64,000 bases of DNA from assembly GCF_021044935.1 (NCBI RefSeq), contig NZ_JAJNMP010000001.1, forward strand, positions 434,001 through 498,000. Reading direction: 5' to 3'. The translations under genes and the position numbers were made by a program. A model generated the notes under the pieces. The model ran no database searches. It was not told where the DNA came from and saw nothing but the letters and a program-made list of their open reading frames with translations. The stretch is from Agromyces cavernae. Its GTDB lineage: Bacteria > Actinomycetota > Actinomycetes > Actinomycetales > Microbacteriaceae. Of this stretch, positions 42,824 to 51,926 are shown in pieces. Position 1 is the first letter of the stretch; the number at the start of each line of letters is the position of its first letter.

Positions 42824-43906
42824 ATGAGCGAGCAGGCGACGACGGATGCCCCGGCAGGGGCGGCCCCGGGCCGCGTGGGCCTCGCGCGCGGTACGCGCGT
42901 GCTGGTGACGCTCGCCGCGGCGGTGCTCGTGTTCGCGGGTGTGTGGTTCGCCCGCGACATCCTCGCGCCCGCTGCCGTCGCCGCGGTGGTCGTGATCATC
43001 GCGCACCCGGTGCGGCATCCGCTCGAGCGTCGCGGCTGGCCGCGCTGGGTCGCGACCACCGCGGTCATCATCGTCGCGTACCTCATCCTCGCGATCCTCG
43101 CTGCGCTCCTGCTGTTCGCATCGGCGCAGTTCGTCGCGATGCTTCCCGACTACGCCGACGAACTGCAGGCGACCGCGGCTTCGATCGCCGACGCGCTGGC
43201 GTCGGCGGGACTCTCGGACGAGGCATCCGACGCGGCCTCTTCGCTGCTCGACCCCGGCACGCTCGTCGGCATCGCGACGTCGATCGCCGATGCGGTGCTC
43301 GGACTCGCGACCGCCTTCTTCTTCGTGCTCGCCTACGTGATCTTCATGGCCGCGGATGCCGCGCGCTTCGCCCGCGCGGGCACCATGTTCGGCGGCGCCG
43401 CCGCCGACGCGATCGGAACCCGGTACTTCAGCGGCGTGCGCCGCTACTACGTCGTGAACGCCACGTTCGGCGCGATCGTGGCGGTGCTCGACGGCCTGCT
43501 GCTGTGGGCACTCGGCATTCCGATCCCCATCGTGTGGGCGATCCTCGCGTTCGTCACGAACTTCGTGCCCAACATCGGGTTCGTGCTCGGCCTCATCCCG
43601 CCCGCCGTGCTCGCCCTCGTGATCGGCGGATGGCCGTTGGCGCTCGTCGTCGTGCTCGCGTACAGCGCCATCAACGTGACGCTGCAGGTGCTCGTGCAGC
43701 CGAAGTTCGTGAGCGACGCCGTCGACCTCAGCCTCACCCTGTCGTTCTTCTCGGTCGTCTTCTGGGCCTTCGTGATCGGGCCCATCGGGGCGATCCTGTC
43801 GATCCCGCTGACCTTGCTCGTGCGCGCCCTGCTCGTGGAACCCGACGATCGGGCCGATACGCTGCGCCGGCTGTCGGGGAATCCGATGCGTGACGGGAGT
43901 CGCTGA
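42824..43906 (+). CDS. AI-2E/PerM-family membrane protein
   Basis: The 360-residue protein has about 7-8 TM helices and the family signature NFVPNIGFVLGLIPPAVLALVIGG near the middle. A segment VQPKFVSDAVDLS, typical of the family, follows. These proteins are permeases with proposed roles in signal export or Na+/H+ antiport. It is coupled to the GAP gene and converges with the yceI-like gene. Confidence 0.88.
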   Translation: MSEQATTDAPAGAAPGRVGLARGTRVLVTLAAAVLVFAGVWFARDILAPAAVAAVVVIIAHPVRHPLERRGWPRWVATTAVIIVAYLILAILAALLLFASAQFVAMLPDYADELQATAASIADALASAGLSDEASDAASSLLDPGTLVGIATSIADAVLGLATAFFFVLAYVIFMAADAARFARAGTMFGGAAADAIGTRYFSGVRRYYVVNATFGAIVAVLDGLLLWALGIPIPIVWAILAFVTNFVPNIGFVLGLIPPAVLALVIGGWPLALVVVLAYSAINVTLQVLVQPKFVSDAVDLSLTLSFFSVVFWAFVIGPIGAILSIPLTLLVRALLVEPDDRADTLRRLSGNPMRDGSR

Positions 43907-43933
43907 AGGGCTCGGCCGCGGGTGGCGGCAGTG

Positions 43934-44677
43934 TCAGGCCGGGGCGATGACGAGCGAGAACTCCACGAAGCCGTCGGGCTCGACCGAGACGAAGCCCAGA
44001 TTCGGGGCCTCCACGCCGAAGTCGGCGAAGGTGATCGGGATGCTGCCCGCCACCTGGCCGCTGCCGTCGTTGAGCACCGCCTCGAGCTCGACGGTCATCT
44101 GGCGGGTCACGCCGGCGATCGTGAGATCGCCCGTCGCCGTGATCGTCTGCACCTCGCCGAGTGCCGGGGCCGACGACGTCGTGACCGGCCCGGTGAGCAC
44201 GAACGTCGCCGTCGGGTGCTCCGAGGTGCGGAGCGCCATGTCGCGGAAGTACGCGTCACGCGAGGTGGAGTCCGTCTCGATCGAGGCGACGTCGACCGTG
44301 ATCTCCGCCGCGGTGAGCGTCAGGCCGTCGACCGTGAACGCCCCGGTCACCTCCTCGGTGCGGCCCACCACCGTGACATCAGTGTTGTTCAGCACCTCGT
44401 CGACCCGGTACCCCGCGAACGAGCCGTCGGTCGCCGCCCACTCGCCGGAGAGGTCGGACGGGTCGATCGAACCGGCGGCGTCGCTCGGTGCGCTCGGCGC
44501 AACCGTCACGGTGGGCGCCGCCTCCTGCTCGCCGACGATGAGGTCCCGGTACACGATCGGCCCCGCCACCGCTGCCGCGCCGCCGAGGAGCAGGGCTCCG
44601 GCGATGACCGAGAGGGTCACGATGGTGCGCTTCTGCATGCGGGGGTCCTGTCGCTGGGGGAGGGCACGATCAATCAT
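43934..44677 (-). CDS. YceI-family lipocalin-like protein, membrane-anchored
   Basis: The 247-residue protein has an N-terminal signal anchor (TIVTLSVIAGALLLGGAAAVAG) and a YceI beta-barrel of about 170 residues. GEWAATDGSFAGYRVDEVL opens the barrel, with SRDAYFRDMALRTSEHPTATF characteristic of YceI. Such barrels bind polyprenoids or other hydrophobic ligands. GGGAG lies about 8 bases before the ATG at 44677; an ATG at 44638 is also possible. It is divergent from clpB, so the HAIR box could influence it. Confidence 0.88.
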   Translation of the reverse strand: MIDRALPQRQDPRMQKRTIVTLSVIAGALLLGGAAAVAGPIVYRDLIVGEQEAAPTVTVAPSAPSDAAGSIDPSDLSGEWAATDGSFAGYRVDEVLNNTDVTVVGRTEEVTGAFTVDGLTLTAAEITVDVASIETDSTSRDAYFRDMALRTSEHPTATFVLTGPVTTSSAPALGEVQTITATGDLTIAGVTRQMTVELEAVLNDGSGQVAGSIPITFADFGVEAPNLGFVSVEPDGFVEFSLVIAPA

Positions 44678-44815
44678 GGCGGTCGCTCCCTTGAACGGGC
44701 TGTGGGCCGACCGACGGTTTCGTGGGTGGGGTCTGGCGCGCCCCGGGGCATCCGTCTACCGTGAAAGCCGGGGGAGATTCGGTGAGCGATTCGGAATACC
44801 GACCCCCTTCGTAAA

Positions 44816-44836
44816 GTTGAGTTCAGTAGACTCAAG
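44816..44836 (+). promoter_or_regulatory. HAIR box (HspR operator) before clpB
   Basis: GTTGAGT-N7-ACTCAAG has both half-sites identical to box 1 before dnaK. It ends 20 bases before the clpB start, overlapping the likely promoter, so HspR should repress clpB directly. Confidence 0.9.
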
Positions 44837-44856
44837 TTTGAACGAAGGGAGTGCCT

Positions 44857-47088
44857 GTGGCCAACATGCAGGGCGCGCCGAGCTCGCAAGAAGAGCAGAA
44901 GTCGGCGCTCGAACAGTTCGGTATCAACCTCACCGAGATCGCGAAGGCGGGAAAGCTCGACCCGGTGATCGGGCGCGACGCCGAGATCCGCCGGGTCAGC
45001 CAGGTGCTCACCCGGCGCACCAAGAACAACCCCGTGCTCATCGGAGAGCCCGGCGTCGGCAAGACCGCCGTCGTCGAAGGGCTCGCGCAGCGCATCGTCG
45101 CGGGCGACGTCGCCGAGTCGCTGAAGAACAAGCAGCTCATCACCCTCGACATCTCGGCGCTCGTGGCCGGTGCGATGTACCGCGGCCAGTTCGAGGAGCG
45201 GCTGAAGGCCGTGCTCAAGGAGATCAACGAGGCCGAGGGCCAGATCATCACGTTCGTCGACGAGCTGCACCTGCTCATGGGTGCGGGCGGCGGCGAGGGC
45301 TCCGTCGCGGCATCCAACATGCTGAAGCCGATGCTCGCCCGCGGCGAGCTGCGGCTCATCGGCGCGACCACCCTCAACGAGTACCGCGAGTACATCGAGA
45401 AGGACGCGGCGCTCGAGCGCCGCTTCCAGCAGGTCTACGTCGGCGAGCCCTCGGTCGAAGACACCGTCGCGATCCTGCGCGGACTCAAGGGCCGCTACGA
45501 GGCGCACCACGGGGTCACCATCTCCGACGCGGCGCTCGTGGCCGCGGCATCCCTCTCGAATCGCTACATCTCGGCCCGGCAGCTGCCCGACAAGGCAATC
45601 GACCTCGTCGACGAGGCCATGAGCCGCCTCAAGATGGAGATCGACTCGAGCCCCGTCGAGATCGACCAGCTCAAGCGCCAGGTCGACCGATTGAAGCTCG
45701 AGGAGCTCGCGCTCAAGAAAGAGAAGGACGACGCGTCGAAGGAGCGGCTCGCCAAGCTGCGCGAGACGCTCGTCGACCACGAGCGCGAGCTCGCCGACCT
45801 CGAGGCCAGATGGGCACGCGAACGGATGTCCCTGAATCGCGTCGGCGACCTGAAGAAGCACCTCGACGAGGCCATCACCGAGCGCGACCGCGCCATGCGC
45901 GAGGCCGACTACGCGCGCGCCTCGAAGCTCGAGTACGAGACGATCGCGCAACTGCAGCGTGATCTCACGGCCGCCGAGCAGGCCGAGGCCGCGCCCGACG
46001 AGCCGCGCATGGTCAACGAGCAGGTCACCGAAGAGGACATCGCGCAGGTCATCGCCGCGTGGACGGGCATCCCCGTCGGCCGGCTGCTGCAGGGCGAGAC
46101 CGAGAAGCTGCTGCATCTCGAGACCGAGCTCGGCAAGCGGCTCATCGGGCAGAAGCGCGCCGTCGCCTCGGTCGCCGACGCGGTGCGCCGCTCGCGCGCG
46201 GGCATCAGCGACCCGAACCGGCCGACCGGCTCGTTCCTGTTCCTCGGCCCGACGGGTGTCGGCAAGACCGAGCTCGCGAAGGCGCTCGCCGAGTTCCTGT
46301 TCGACGACGAGCACGCCATGGTGCGCATCGACATGTCGGAGTACGGCGAGAAGTTCTCGGTCTCGAGGCTCGTCGGCGCGCCCCCCGGGTACGTCGGCTA
46401 CGACCAGGGCGGCCAGCTCACCGAGGCCGTGCGGCGTCGCCCGTACTCGGTGATCCTGTTCGACGAGGTCGAGAAGGCGCACCCCGAGGTGTTCGACGTG
46501 CTGCTGCAGGTGCTCGACGACGGGCGCCTGACCGACGGCCAGGGACGCACCGTCGACTTCCGCAACACGATCCTCATCCTCACATCGAACCTCGGCTCGC
46601 AGTACCTGATCGATCCGTCGCTCGCGTGGGACGAGAAGGAGCAGGCCGTGCTGCAGACCGTGCGGCAGGCGTTCAAGCCCGAATTCGTGAACCGGCTCGA
46701 CGACATCGTCGTGTTCTCGGCGCTCTCGGAAGAGGAGCTCGCCGAGATCGTGAACCTCTACATCGACCGTCTGTCGCTGCGGCTGCACGAGCGACGGCTC
46801 GAACTCGGGGTCACCCCCGATGCGCGGGCCTGGCTCGCCGAGCGCGGCTACGACCCGCTCTACGGGGCGCGCCCGCTGCGCCGGCTCATGCAGCACGAGA
46901 TCGACGACCGCCTCGCGCGCGCGCTGCTCACGGGCGCGGTGCGCGATGGCGACACGGTCGTGGTGGGGCTCGCCGACGACGGCGAAGCGCTGGCGGTGAC
47001 GCGTGCCGAGGCACCCGCCACCGGCGGCGACTCAGTCGATCTCGATGACGACGTGATCGACGCCGAGATCATCGACGAGGGGCAGTAG
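44857..47088 (+). CDS. clpB: ClpB-type disaggregase lacking the N domain
   Basis: The 743-residue AAA+ protein has two ATPase modules: [13 protein letters not shown] (Walker A1) and [15 protein letters not shown] (Walker A2). Between them is the coiled-coil M domain ([20 protein letters not shown] and on), which identifies ClpB rather than ClpA/C. With DnaK it extracts proteins from aggregates. The usual 150-residue N domain is missing. GTG at 44857 lies 6 bases after GAAGGGA, and the HAIR box and yceI gene sit upstream, so there is no room for it. A GTG at 44851 has no spacing to the ribosome binding site. The HAIR box predicts co-regulation with dnaK. Confidence 0.93.
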   Translation: MANMQGAPSSQEEQKSALEQFGINLTEIAKAGKLDPVIGRDAEIRRVSQVLTRRTKNNPVLIGEPGVGKTAVVEGLAQRIVAGDVAESLKNKQLITLDISALVAGAMYRGQFEERLKAVLKEINEAEGQIITFVDELHLLMGAGGGEGSVAASNMLKPMLARGELRLIGATTLNEYREYIEKDAALERRFQQVYVGEPSVEDTVAILRGLKGRYEAHHGVTISDAALVAAASLSNRYISARQLPDKAIDLVDEAMSRLKMEIDSSPVEIDQLKRQVDRLKLEELALKKEKDDASKERLAKLRETLVDHERELADLEARWARERMSLNRVGDLKKHLDEAITERDRAMREADYARASKLEYETIAQLQRDLTAAEQAEAAPDEPRMVNEQVTEEDIAQVIAAWTGIPVGRLLQGETEKLLHLETELGKRLIGQKRAVASVADAVRRSRAGISDPNRPTGSFLFLGPTGVGKTELAKALAEFLFDDEHAMVRIDMSEYGEKFSVSRLVGAPPGYVGYDQGGQLTEAVRRRPYSVILFDEVEKAHPEVFDVLLQVLDDGRLTDGQGRTVDFRNTILILTSNLGSQYLIDPSLAWDEKEQAVLQTVRQAFKPEFVNRLDDIVVFSALSEEELAEIVNLYIDRLSLRLHERRLELGVTPDARAWLAERGYDPLYGARPLRRLMQHEIDDRLARALLTGAVRDGDTVVVGLADDGEALAVTRAEAPATGGDSVDLDDDVIDAEIIDEGQ

Positions 47089-47103
47089 CGCCCGCCCGCG
47101 GCG

Positions 47104-48366
47104 TCAGTCGACGGGCTCGGGCTCGGCCGAGGGCTCGCGCACGCCGTTCGCGCGTGCCGGTATGCGGCGCTCGAGCACGGTGGCCAGCACACCGATGCCG
47201 AGGCAGCCGGCGACCATGATGACGATGTAGAGCGCCGACAGGCCCTGGTCGAGCAGCAGCCCGGCGGCGATCGGCCCCGCGATCGCGCCGCCCTGGAACG
47301 CCGCCGAGTTGATGGCGTTGTAGCGACCGCGGTTGTGATCCGAGGCGAGGTCGTTGTACACCGCGGGCACCGTGGGCTGCAGCAGGGTCTCGCCGAACGC
47401 GAAGACGCCCATGAACGCCAGCACGCCGATCGCCGCCGCAACCGAATCGGGCAGCAGCCCCGCGGCGCCCAGGATCAACCACGAGCACGCCCACACCAGG
47501 GCCATCACCCACATGACGCGCGTGCGACGGCGGCCCGTGATGTACTTCAGCACGGTGAACTGCAGCAGCACGATCACCGCGGTGTTGACGGCGAACGACA
47601 GTCCGATCACGCGGGTCGAGACCTCGGCCACTTGGCGCGCGTAGGCCGGGAACCCGGCCTCCATCTGGCCGTAGCCGATGAACATCGCGATGAAGGTGAG
47701 CAGCGTCACCCAGATCACCGCGGGCTGCCGGAGGATCTCGCGATACCCGCCGGTCGTGGGGGCGTCGTCGGAGGGCTCGGCCTGGGTGCGGACGTGGCGG
47801 AGCGGCCCGAGCAGCAGTGCGACCGGCACGAGGCAGCTGATGGCATCGATGAGGAAGATCGCGGTGAAGGTCTCTGGCGAGTCGACGTCGACGTAGAACC
47901 CGCCGATGATGCCGCCCACGCCGATGCCGAGGTTGACGAGCGCGAAGTTGACCCCGAAGTACTGCAGACGGAGGTCGCCGTCGACCACCGCGGCGATCAG
48001 GGCGTTGAAGCCCGGCCAGGAGACGCCGAAGTTCACGCCGATCAGCACGAGTGCCACCGCCGCCACGGCGGGGTGCGTAGCGAACGCGAGCAGGGTGCAG
48101 CCGGCGATCATCGCCGCGAGCCCGGTGAGCAGCACCGTGCGCGCGCCGAAGCGGTCGATGAGCGTGCCGCCCGGGCCGGTCACGATGAGCCCGACGATCG
48201 CGATCAGGCTCATGAGCCCGCCCGAGAGCCCGAGATCGAAGCCCCGCACCTCGTGCAGGTAGATGATCGTGAACGGCAGGGTCAGCCCGCGGCCGAGCGT
48301 CTGGATGGCGACCGTCGACAGCAGCCATCGCCCTTCGGTGGGAAGCGCGCCCCAGAACCCTCTCAT
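47104..48366 (-). CDS. MFS transporter
   Basis: The 420-residue protein has about 12 TM helices. Its motif A-like loop is GGTLIDRFGAR after TM2. A GVNFGVSWPGFNALIA segment in TM4 and FGETLLQPTVPAVYNDLA before TM11 match the DHA1-like clade that often exports drugs. The ATG at 48366 has GGAG 8 bases upstream; the longer frame to 48501 is not supported by any motif. It converges on clpB across 15 bases. Substrate unknown. Confidence 0.85.
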   Translation of the reverse strand: MRGFWGALPTEGRWLLSTVAIQTLGRGLTLPFTIIYLHEVRGFDLGLSGGLMSLIAIVGLIVTGPGGTLIDRFGARTVLLTGLAAMIAGCTLLAFATHPAVAAVALVLIGVNFGVSWPGFNALIAAVVDGDLRLQYFGVNFALVNLGIGVGGIIGGFYVDVDSPETFTAIFLIDAISCLVPVALLLGPLRHVRTQAEPSDDAPTTGGYREILRQPAVIWVTLLTFIAMFIGYGQMEAGFPAYARQVAEVSTRVIGLSFAVNTAVIVLLQFTVLKYITGRRRTRVMWVMALVWACSWLILGAAGLLPDSVAAAIGVLAFMGVFAFGETLLQPTVPAVYNDLASDHNRGRYNAINSAAFQGGAIAGPIAAGLLLDQGLSALYIVIMVAGCLGIGVLATVLERRIPARANGVREPSAEPEPVD

Positions 48367-48510
48367 GCCCGTCACTCCAGCATCCTGTCGGATACCCCCG
48401 ACATCGCGCGAACCGAAGCCGTGATCCGCGACGGGACTCCTTCGCCGCCGGGCAGGTGAACACCTCGGAACTTCCGCGATCATGCCGTTCGCCCGCGGCA
48501 TCCGATTCGC

Positions 48511-48516
48511 TAGGGT
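48511..48516 (+). promoter_or_regulatory. -10 hexamer of the 48553 gene
   Basis: TAGGGT lies 36 bases before the ATG. Confidence 0.4.
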
Positions 48517-48552
48517 GGCGACAACGGGGATCGGTTCGGATGGGGAGGCGCC

Positions 48553-49035
48553 ATGTCAGCGACAACATCGGACGAAGTGAACGAGGTCGTGCTGAGCGGC
48601 AGGCAGGGCCGCCTCATCCGTCTCATCGGGCTCGCGGGGATCATCGCGGGCATCCTCATGATCGTGGTCGCGATCGTCGCGTGGGTCGCCGTGACCGCGC
48701 AGCTGCGGGCCGAGAACATCACCATCCCCGACGACGCGCCCATCTTCGCGGGCGAGGTCGTCGACGGCCCCATCGACGCCTTCGTGCAGGCGGGCGTCAT
48801 CAACATGCATGCGCTCGAGGCGAGCGGCGGCAAGACCTATGCCGAGCTCGACCAGGACGACCCCGTGCGGGAGACCGTCATGAACGCCTCGTTCCTGCGC
48901 GCCTCGCTGTTCACCTCGGTCGTCGCCTACGGCGTGGCGCTGTTCGCCGCGGGCGTCGGCATCGTGCTCGTGCTCTTCGGATGGGCGCTGCGCATCTTCG
49001 TGCCCGTGGCGACCAGGCCGACGCGCACCGCATGA
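48553..49035 (+). CDS. Two-helix membrane protein of unknown function
   Basis: The 160-residue protein has a TM helix near residues 24-48 (LIGLAGIIAGILMIVVAIVAWV) and a second near 120-150. Between them is an extracytoplasmic loop with the conserved-looking NITIPDDAPIFAG and MHALEASGGKTYAELD. Similar proteins are sometimes labelled aromatic ring-opening dioxygenase LigA, but no dioxygenase motif is present, so that name should be avoided. Four bases separate it from the esterase gene, suggesting an operon. Confidence 0.7.
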   Translation: MSATTSDEVNEVVLSGRQGRLIRLIGLAGIIAGILMIVVAIVAWVAVTAQLRAENITIPDDAPIFAGEVVDGPIDAFVQAGVINMHALEASGGKTYAELDQDDPVRETVMNASFLRASLFTSVVAYGVALFAAGVGIVLVLFGWALRIFVPVATRPTRTA

Positions 49036-49039
49036 CCCC

Positions 49040-50641
49040 ATGACGCGAGGGCTGCACCACGCTCCGGCCGCGGCCGCGACGGTTGCGGCCGCCGGGCATC
49101 ACGACGCCGCGTCGGTCGTCGAGACCGACCGCGGCCCGGTGCGGGGCGTGCACCGACGTGGCGTGCGCATCTGGCGGGGCATCCCGTACGCGGCAGACAC
49201 CTCGGGCGATCGGCGCTTCCGGGCGCCGCTCCCCGCGCCCGGTTGGAGCGTCGTGCGCGACGCCACCGAGTACGGACCGGTCGCCCCGCAGAAGCGCAAT
49301 GGCCAGTTCATCGGTGCCTCGCCGCGCCTTGCGCGCAGCGAGGACTGCCTCAGCGTGAACGTGGTCGCTCCGGCCGATTCGGATGACCCACCCGCCGGTC
49401 TGCCCGTGATGGTGTTCATCCACGGCGGGGCGTACAGCGTCGGGTCGTCGGGCGAGTATCCGCAGCAGGGCGAGCGGCTCGTGCGCCGGCACGGGGTCGT
49501 CTACGTGAGCTTCAACTATCGGCTCGGCGCGCTCGGCTGGCTCGACTTCCGGGCGTACTCGTCGCCGGGGCATCCGTTCGAATGCAATCTCGGGCTGCGC
49601 GACCAGGTCGCCGCGCTCGAGTGGGTGCGCCGCAACATCGGGGCGTTCGGCGGCGATCCCTCGAACGTGACGCTGTTCGGGGAATCATCAGGTGCGAATG
49701 CCGTCACGACGCTGCTGACGGTGCCCGCCGCGGAAGGGCTCTTCGCGCGTGCGATCTCGCAGAGCTCGCCGGCGAACGCGGTCTACCTGCCGGATGTCGC
49801 GGCGAAATGGGCCGGCGAGTACGTGCAGCACCTCAGTCGCGTCGTCGACGACGACGACCTCGACAGCGAGTCACCCGAGGATGCCGCGGCGATGCTCCGC
49901 GCGACCGACGCGATGCTGCTCGCCGAGGCGACCACCGCGCTCACCGTGCGCACGCCCGACGAGAACCCCGGCACCATCAGCCTCGCGCCCGTGATCGACG
50001 GCGAGTTCCTGCCGCACCGTCCGCTCGATGCGTTCCGCGACGGCCTCGCGCACCGGGTGCCGCTCATCATCGGCACGAACGATCGCGAGGGCTCGCTCTT
50101 CGAGGGGCGCATCAGCATCCTGCCCACGACGAAGCCGCGCATCCGCGCGATCTTCGCGAACACGAAGAAGAAGGCGCGGAAGGCGATCAAGCGGCAGTAT
50201 CCGGGGCTGCCCGAGCGCCGACCGGCCGCCGACTTCGCGGGCGACTTCACGTTCTGGTTCCCGGGCGTCAAGGTGGCCGAGCGGCACTCGCGCTACGCCC
50301 CCGTGTTCATGTACCGCTTCGACGCCGCCCCGCGCATGCCGCGACTGCTCGGCCTCGACGCGACGCACGGCCTCGAGCTCTTCGCGCTCTTCGAGAAGTT
50401 CGACAACCCGACCGGCGTCGGGCTGACGCTGCTCGGCGGGCGGCGCATGTTCCGCGAGGTCGGGCGGCGCATGCAGGCGCACTGGACCTCGTTCGCGGCA
50501 TCCGGAGCACCGCTCGACGACTGGCCGGCGTACGACGAGGCGACGCGGCGCACCCTCATCTTCGACCGCGTCGACCGCGTCGAGCGCGACCCGCGGCGCG
50601 AGAAGCGGCTCGCGTGGCAGGCATTCGTGCCGCACGTGTGA
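49040..50641 (+). CDS. Type B carboxylesterase/lipase
   Basis: The 533-residue alpha/beta hydrolase has the type B signature. EDCLSVNVVAPAD is followed by FIHGGAYSVGSS (oxyanion hole) and the nucleophile motif GESSGANA (Ser216). The acid and His sites lie further on; ATHGLELFALF holds the likely catalytic His. It hydrolyses carboxylic esters. No signal peptide is seen. The start ATG at 49040 has no strong ribosome binding site and probably relies on coupling to the upstream gene. A palindromic repeat follows the stop codon. Confidence 0.9.
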   Translation: MTRGLHHAPAAAATVAAAGHHDAASVVETDRGPVRGVHRRGVRIWRGIPYAADTSGDRRFRAPLPAPGWSVVRDATEYGPVAPQKRNGQFIGASPRLARSEDCLSVNVVAPADSDDPPAGLPVMVFIHGGAYSVGSSGEYPQQGERLVRRHGVVYVSFNYRLGALGWLDFRAYSSPGHPFECNLGLRDQVAALEWVRRNIGAFGGDPSNVTLFGESSGANAVTTLLTVPAAEGLFARAISQSSPANAVYLPDVAAKWAGEYVQHLSRVVDDDDLDSESPEDAAAMLRATDAMLLAEATTALTVRTPDENPGTISLAPVIDGEFLPHRPLDAFRDGLAHRVPLIIGTNDREGSLFEGRISILPTTKPRIRAIFANTKKKARKAIKRQYPGLPERRPAADFAGDFTFWFPGVKVAERHSRYAPVFMYRFDAAPRMPRLLGLDATHGLELFALFEKFDNPTGVGLTLLGGRRMFREVGRRMQAHWTSFAASGAPLDDWPAYDEATRRTLIFDRVDRVERDPRREKRLAWQAFVPHV

Positions 50642-50645
50642 TGCC

Positions 50646-50728
50646 GCCGGTCGAGTAGGCCCGCCAGGGTCGTATCGAGACCACTCGTCGGGTCTCGATA
50701 CGCTCGCCGCGCTCACTACTCGACCGGC
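50646..50728. repeat. Palindromic repeat after the esterase gene
   Basis: Perfect 13-base outer arms GCCGGTCGAGTAG/CTACTCGACCGGC (50646-50658 and 50716-50728) enclose inner arms GTATCGAGACC/GGTCTCGATAC. It is the most regular member of the family in the window and probably works as a terminator ahead of the alcohol dehydrogenase promoter. Confidence 0.85.
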
Positions 50729-50739
50729 GCCTGCGGCTC

Positions 50740-50745
50740 TAGGCT
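50740..50745 (+). promoter_or_regulatory. -10 hexamer of the alcohol dehydrogenase gene
   Basis: TAGGCT is followed by 6 bases and the ATG at 50752. No Shine-Dalgarno is present, so the transcript is likely leaderless. Confidence 0.55.
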
Positions 50746-50751
50746 CGAACC

Positions 50752-51801
50752 ATGCTCGCCACCGTCATCCACGCCGCCCGCGACATCCGCGTCGAGACCG
50801 TGCCCGACCCCGTGCTCTCGACCGGCGGGGACGCGATCGTCCGGGTCGTCGCGTCATGCGTGTGCGGCTCCGACCTGTGGCCGTACCGCGGTGTCACTCC
50901 GACGCACGCGCCGCACCGCATCGGGCACGAGTTCGTGGGCGTGGTCGAGGCCGTCGGCGATGCGGTCGCCCACGTCGCCGTGGGCGATTTCGTGATCGCC
51001 CCGTTCTACGTCTGCGACAACACGTGCATCAACTGCCGCAACGGCGTGTCGACGTCGTGCCTGCACGGCGGCTGGTGGGGCGGCGACGACCGGTTCGGCG
51101 GCTTCGCCGACGGTGGGCAGGGCGAGCGCGTGCGCGTGCCGCTCGCCGACGGCACCCTCGTCGTGGTGCCCGGACCCGTCACCGATGACGAGGTTCCCGG
51201 GCTGCTCACCCTCTCCGATGTGATGGGCACCGGCCACCACGCCGCGGTTTCGGCCGGGGTCGGCCCGGGCGACTCGGTCGCGGTCGTGGGCGACGGCGCG
51301 GTCGGCCTCTGCGCGATCATCGCGGCGCGACGGCTCGGTGCGTCGACGATCATCGCGATGTCGCGGCATCCGCAGCGCCAAGAGCTCGCGCGCGACTTCG
51401 GCGCGACGCACCTCGTGGCCGAGCGCGGCAACGTCGGCATCACCGCAGTGCAGGAGATCACCGGGGGCATCGGCGCCGATCGAGTGCTCGAGTGCGTCGG
51501 CTCGAAGGAGTCGATGGACCAGGCGATCCGCGCGACCCGCCCGGGCGGCATGGTCGGGTACGTCGGTGCGCCGAACGGCGGGCCCGAGCTGCCCGTGCGG
51601 CCGCTCTTCAACCGCAACGTCGGCGTCAACGGGGGTGTCGCACCGGTGCGCGGATACATCGAGGAGTTGCTGCCCGACGTGCGGTCCGGAGCGATCCGGC
51701 CGGGTCGCGTGTTCGATCTCGAACTGCCGCTGCGCGACGCCGCCGAGGCGTACGCAGCCATGGACGAGCGCCGTGCGATCAAGGTGCTCCTGCGCCCCTG
51801 A
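50752..51801 (+). CDS. Zinc-dependent medium-chain alcohol dehydrogenase
   Basis: The 349-residue enzyme interconverts alcohols and aldehydes or ketones with NAD(P). The catalytic zinc ligand region is CVCGSDLWPYRG with GHEFVGVVEAVGD. The structural zinc site has the four cysteines of CDNTCINCRNGVSTSC with changed spacing. The Rossmann motif VVGDGAVGLCAIIAAR follows. The glycine pattern GDGAVG is typical. Probably leaderless and free-standing. The substrate is unknown. Confidence 0.9.
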   Translation: MLATVIHAARDIRVETVPDPVLSTGGDAIVRVVASCVCGSDLWPYRGVTPTHAPHRIGHEFVGVVEAVGDAVAHVAVGDFVIAPFYVCDNTCINCRNGVSTSCLHGGWWGGDDRFGGFADGGQGERVRVPLADGTLVVVPGPVTDDEVPGLLTLSDVMGTGHHAAVSAGVGPGDSVAVVGDGAVGLCAIIAARRLGASTIIAMSRHPQRQELARDFGATHLVAERGNVGITAVQEITGGIGADRVLECVGSKESMDQAIRATRPGGMVGYVGAPNGGPELPVRPLFNRNVGVNGGVAPVRGYIEELLPDVRSGAIRPGRVFDLELPLRDAAEAYAAMDERRAIKVLLRP

Positions 51802-51926
51802 AAGCTCGGAAGACCGGCGGATGTCGCGGCCGCGACGGGCGGCGATCGGCCAGCGTGCCCTGAACTGGGGATCGGCGGTGTGCCCTCGGGTTCGTACCCT
51901 GAGAGGAGGCAAATCAAGGATCTCTC

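Noticed and set aside
44678..44850. Search for a missing ClpB N domain upstream of clpB
   Set aside because: The region holds a HAIR box and the promoter of the divergent yceI gene; no frame there resembles a Clp N domain.
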